From: DASXBA01 sp046729895
GTDB taxonomy: Bacteria > Actinomycetota > Thermoleophilia > Solirubrobacterales > Thermoleophilaceae
NCBI GenBank assembly: GCA_046729895.1
Contig: JBKPHP010000158.1
Location: forward strand, 1-13,212
Length of the DNA stretch: 13,212 nt
Direction: 5' to 3'
Shown here: in pieces, positions 12,482-13,212 of the stretch
Layout of the letters: every line of letters begins with the position of its first letter
Position numbering within the stretch: position 1 is the stretch's first letter
The notes under the pieces: model-generated
The model's input: the letters and a program-made list of their open reading frames with translations, nothing else
What the model was told of the DNA's origin: nothing
Databases searched by the model: none
Program-made: the position numbers and the translations under genes

Positions 12482-12847
12482 CTCCCGATCCCCGTACACC
12501 TTGAAACGCACCACCCGCCCGTCACGGATAGTGAATTCGTGCGCGGCTCGGATTTCGACTTGCGCGCCGCTCTCGTGGCCGGTAGCCGACACCCGTGCAA
12601 AGACGAGCACCCGCTCATCGTCCACGTCGAAGAAACGCTCCGGCTCGAAATGGATCGGGGAACCACTCCAAGGCCCGCTGTCGCGAAAACGGCGGAGTGC
12701 CTCGACGCCCCTCACCACCGGCCAGTCGGGGTAAGCAGCCGTGAAGTCAAACTCAGCGTCGGGGGCGACCTTGTCGGAGGCCGCAGCCGTCAAACCGCGC
12801 GGGTCTGCGTAGACGCTGCGCACGAACTCCACGTTCTCCTGCGACAT
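12449..12847 (-). CDS. NTF2-like (SnoaL-type) family protein
   Basis: The 132-residue protein starts M-S-Q-E-N-V-E, a start seen in a large family of single-domain NTF2/SnoaL-like proteins in Thermoleophilia-type actinobacteria. The domain runs the full length: helix 3-14, P-D-A-E-F-D-F (29-35), R-G-V-E-A-L-R-R-F (46-54), strands F-E-P-E-R-F-F-D-V-D (67-76) and R-V-L-V-F-A-R-V (79-86), then E-I-R-A-A-H-E-F-T-I-R-D-G-R-V-V-R-F (98-115) and the tail G-D-R-E-E-A-L-E-A-A-G-L-S-E. No catalytic set can be assigned, so the function is unknown; family members are thought to bind small hydrophobic ligands or act as cyclases. The ATG has at best a weak Shine-Dalgarno. The gene follows a remnant of a paralog and may come from local duplication. 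Confidence 0.82.
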   Translation of the reverse strand: MSQENVEFVRSVYADPRGLTAAASDKVAPDAEFDFTAAYPDWPVVRGVEALRRFRDSGPWSGSPIHFEPERFFDVDDERVLVFARVSATGHESGAQVEIRAAHEFTIRDGRVVRFKVYGDREEALEAAGLSE

Positions 12848-12883
12848 CGCCTATTCCCGCAGCCCAGCGGCTTCGAGGGCTTC
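12848..12883. repeat. 36-bp imperfect direct repeat, copy 2
   Basis: This is the second copy of the sequence at 12446-12481, with 32 of 36 bases identical. It falls just upstream of the intact NTF2-like start and encodes the tail of a lost paralog. Confidence 0.75.
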
Positions 12884-12916
12884 GGCCTCAGTCGCGAGGA
12901 GCGCCACGAGACGACC
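12851..12916 (-). pseudogene. C-terminal remnant of a second NTF2-like gene
   Basis: Directly after the stop codon of the beta-barrel gene, and in the same frame, the minus strand reads G-R-L-V-A-L-L-A-T-E, then A-E-A-L-E-A-A-G-L-R-E and TAG. The end is nearly identical to the tail of the intact gene at 12449. No start codon or body of the domain is present, so this is the last 21 codons of a paralog otherwise deleted. It could instead be a readthrough extension of the gene upstream, which I consider less likely. Confidence 0.6.
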
Positions 12917-13212
12917 TCAGTAGCTAATCGTCCCTTGCGAGCCGAAGGTCTGGCGACTCGTCACGGTCGTGCCGACGATCGAAACGATCACCGACCTGCC
13001 CGATGTGATCAAGCTGCCGCTGGCGCTGGCGAAGCGTCCAGTACCGCCGGTGAAGGTGGTGACGGACGTGAACGTCCCTGCGGCTCCGACCTGCAACCCC
13101 GTCGAGGTCACGGTCCCTGTAGTCGTTGCGAACAGCCGATCGCCGTTCGCCGCCACGATGGTCGCCGTGCCTGTGGTGGCGAAGGTGTTCGGAGTCGCGC
13201 TGGGAGTCAGCC
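12917..13212 (-). CDS. Gly/Thr-rich probable secreted beta-barrel protein, C-terminal part
   Basis: Only the last 97 residues are in the window; the frame is open through the right edge, so an apparent GTG start at 13156 is probably internal. The sequence alternates short Thr/Gly/Ser strands: T-T-G-T-A-T-I-V-A-A-N-G-D, A-T-T-T-G-T-V-T, F-T-G-G-T-G-R-F-A-S-A-S-G-S and a terminal Q-G-T-I-S-Y. The N-G-D and T-F-T-G-G-T-G-R-F-A motifs recall a common group of exported actinobacterial proteins with a small allene-oxide-cyclase-like or lipocalin-like barrel. A signal peptide would lie outside the window. No catalytic function can be assigned. Its stop is followed at once by the NTF2-like remnant. 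Confidence 0.6.
   Translation of the reverse strand, partial: LTPSATPNTFATTGTATIVAANGDRLFATTTGTVTSTGLQVGAAGTFTSVTTFTGGTGRFASASGSLITSGRSVIVSIVGTTVTSRQTFGSQGTISY

Noticed and set aside
1..13212. CRISPR array, insertion sequence, restriction-modification or toxin-antitoxin system
   Set aside because: I found no regularly spaced repeats, no transposase or integrase motifs, no methyltransferase motifs and no paired small toxin/antitoxin genes in any frame I read.

Overview
This is a GC-rich bacterial chromosome segment that most resembles an actinobacterium of the class Thermoleophilia (Solirubrobacterales/Gaiellales-like). That placement is an inference. It rests on overall base composition, frequent GTG/TTG starts, an NTF2-like protein beginning MSQENVE, a secreted-protein N-terminus of the 'LRRPRHATVVAYLALFLAL' kind, and a phosphatase/kinase/STAS partner-switching module.

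Positions 1-1000 hold the N-terminal part of a GT14-like glycosyltransferase (minus strand, cut by the left edge), a small SnoaL/NTF2-fold protein, and two intact tRNA genes arranged tail to tail: tRNA-Thr(GGT) on plus and tRNA-Tyr(GTA) on minus. Positions 1000-4300 are housekeeping. The primary sigma factor gene (minus, TTG start) is divergent from a type IB GTP cyclohydrolase gene (folE2, plus). That gene converges on a minus-strand pair, a DUF3817-like membrane protein and pgsA.

Positions 4300-10200 carry cell-surface and signalling functions. A secreted formylglycine-type sulfatase (minus) is divergent from a secreted thermonuclease-like protein (plus). The nuclease gene converges, with overlapping stop codons, on a two-gene signalling operon. 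That operon encodes a membrane protein joining GAF, SpoIIE-type phosphatase and RsbW-type kinase domains, plus a STAS anti-anti-sigma factor, with a 4-nt start/stop overlap. Next comes a secreted protein with degenerate RTX-type Gly/Asp motifs. A strong hairpin then separates it from a convergent ZIP-family transporter gene whose usual metal-binding histidines are replaced.

From about 11,100 the sequence becomes disturbed. There is a truncated secreted-protein gene, an 18-bp tandem duplication, a terminator, and then only the 3' part of a tRNA-Thr(CGT) gene on minus. The tRNA remnant starts in the anticodon stem and has no D arm or 5' acceptor strand. This is the usual footprint of integration into a tRNA gene, so I read about 11,505 as the left boundary of an integrated element running right out of the window. 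No integrase is visible. Beyond it lie a small unknown protein gene, a phage-type HNH endonuclease gene that looks broken by two one-base frameshifts, an NTF2-like gene, the C-terminal remnant of a paralogous NTF2-like gene, and the C-terminal part of a Gly/Thr-rich probable secreted beta-barrel protein cut by the right edge.

The strongest leads are the tRNA-Thr(CGT) remnant as an attachment-site scar, the decayed HNH gene with its recoverable zinc-finger N-terminus, the phosphatase-kinase-STAS module without a linked sigma factor, and the His-less ZIP transporter. I see no CRISPR array, no complete insertion sequence, and no clearly new multi-gene system.
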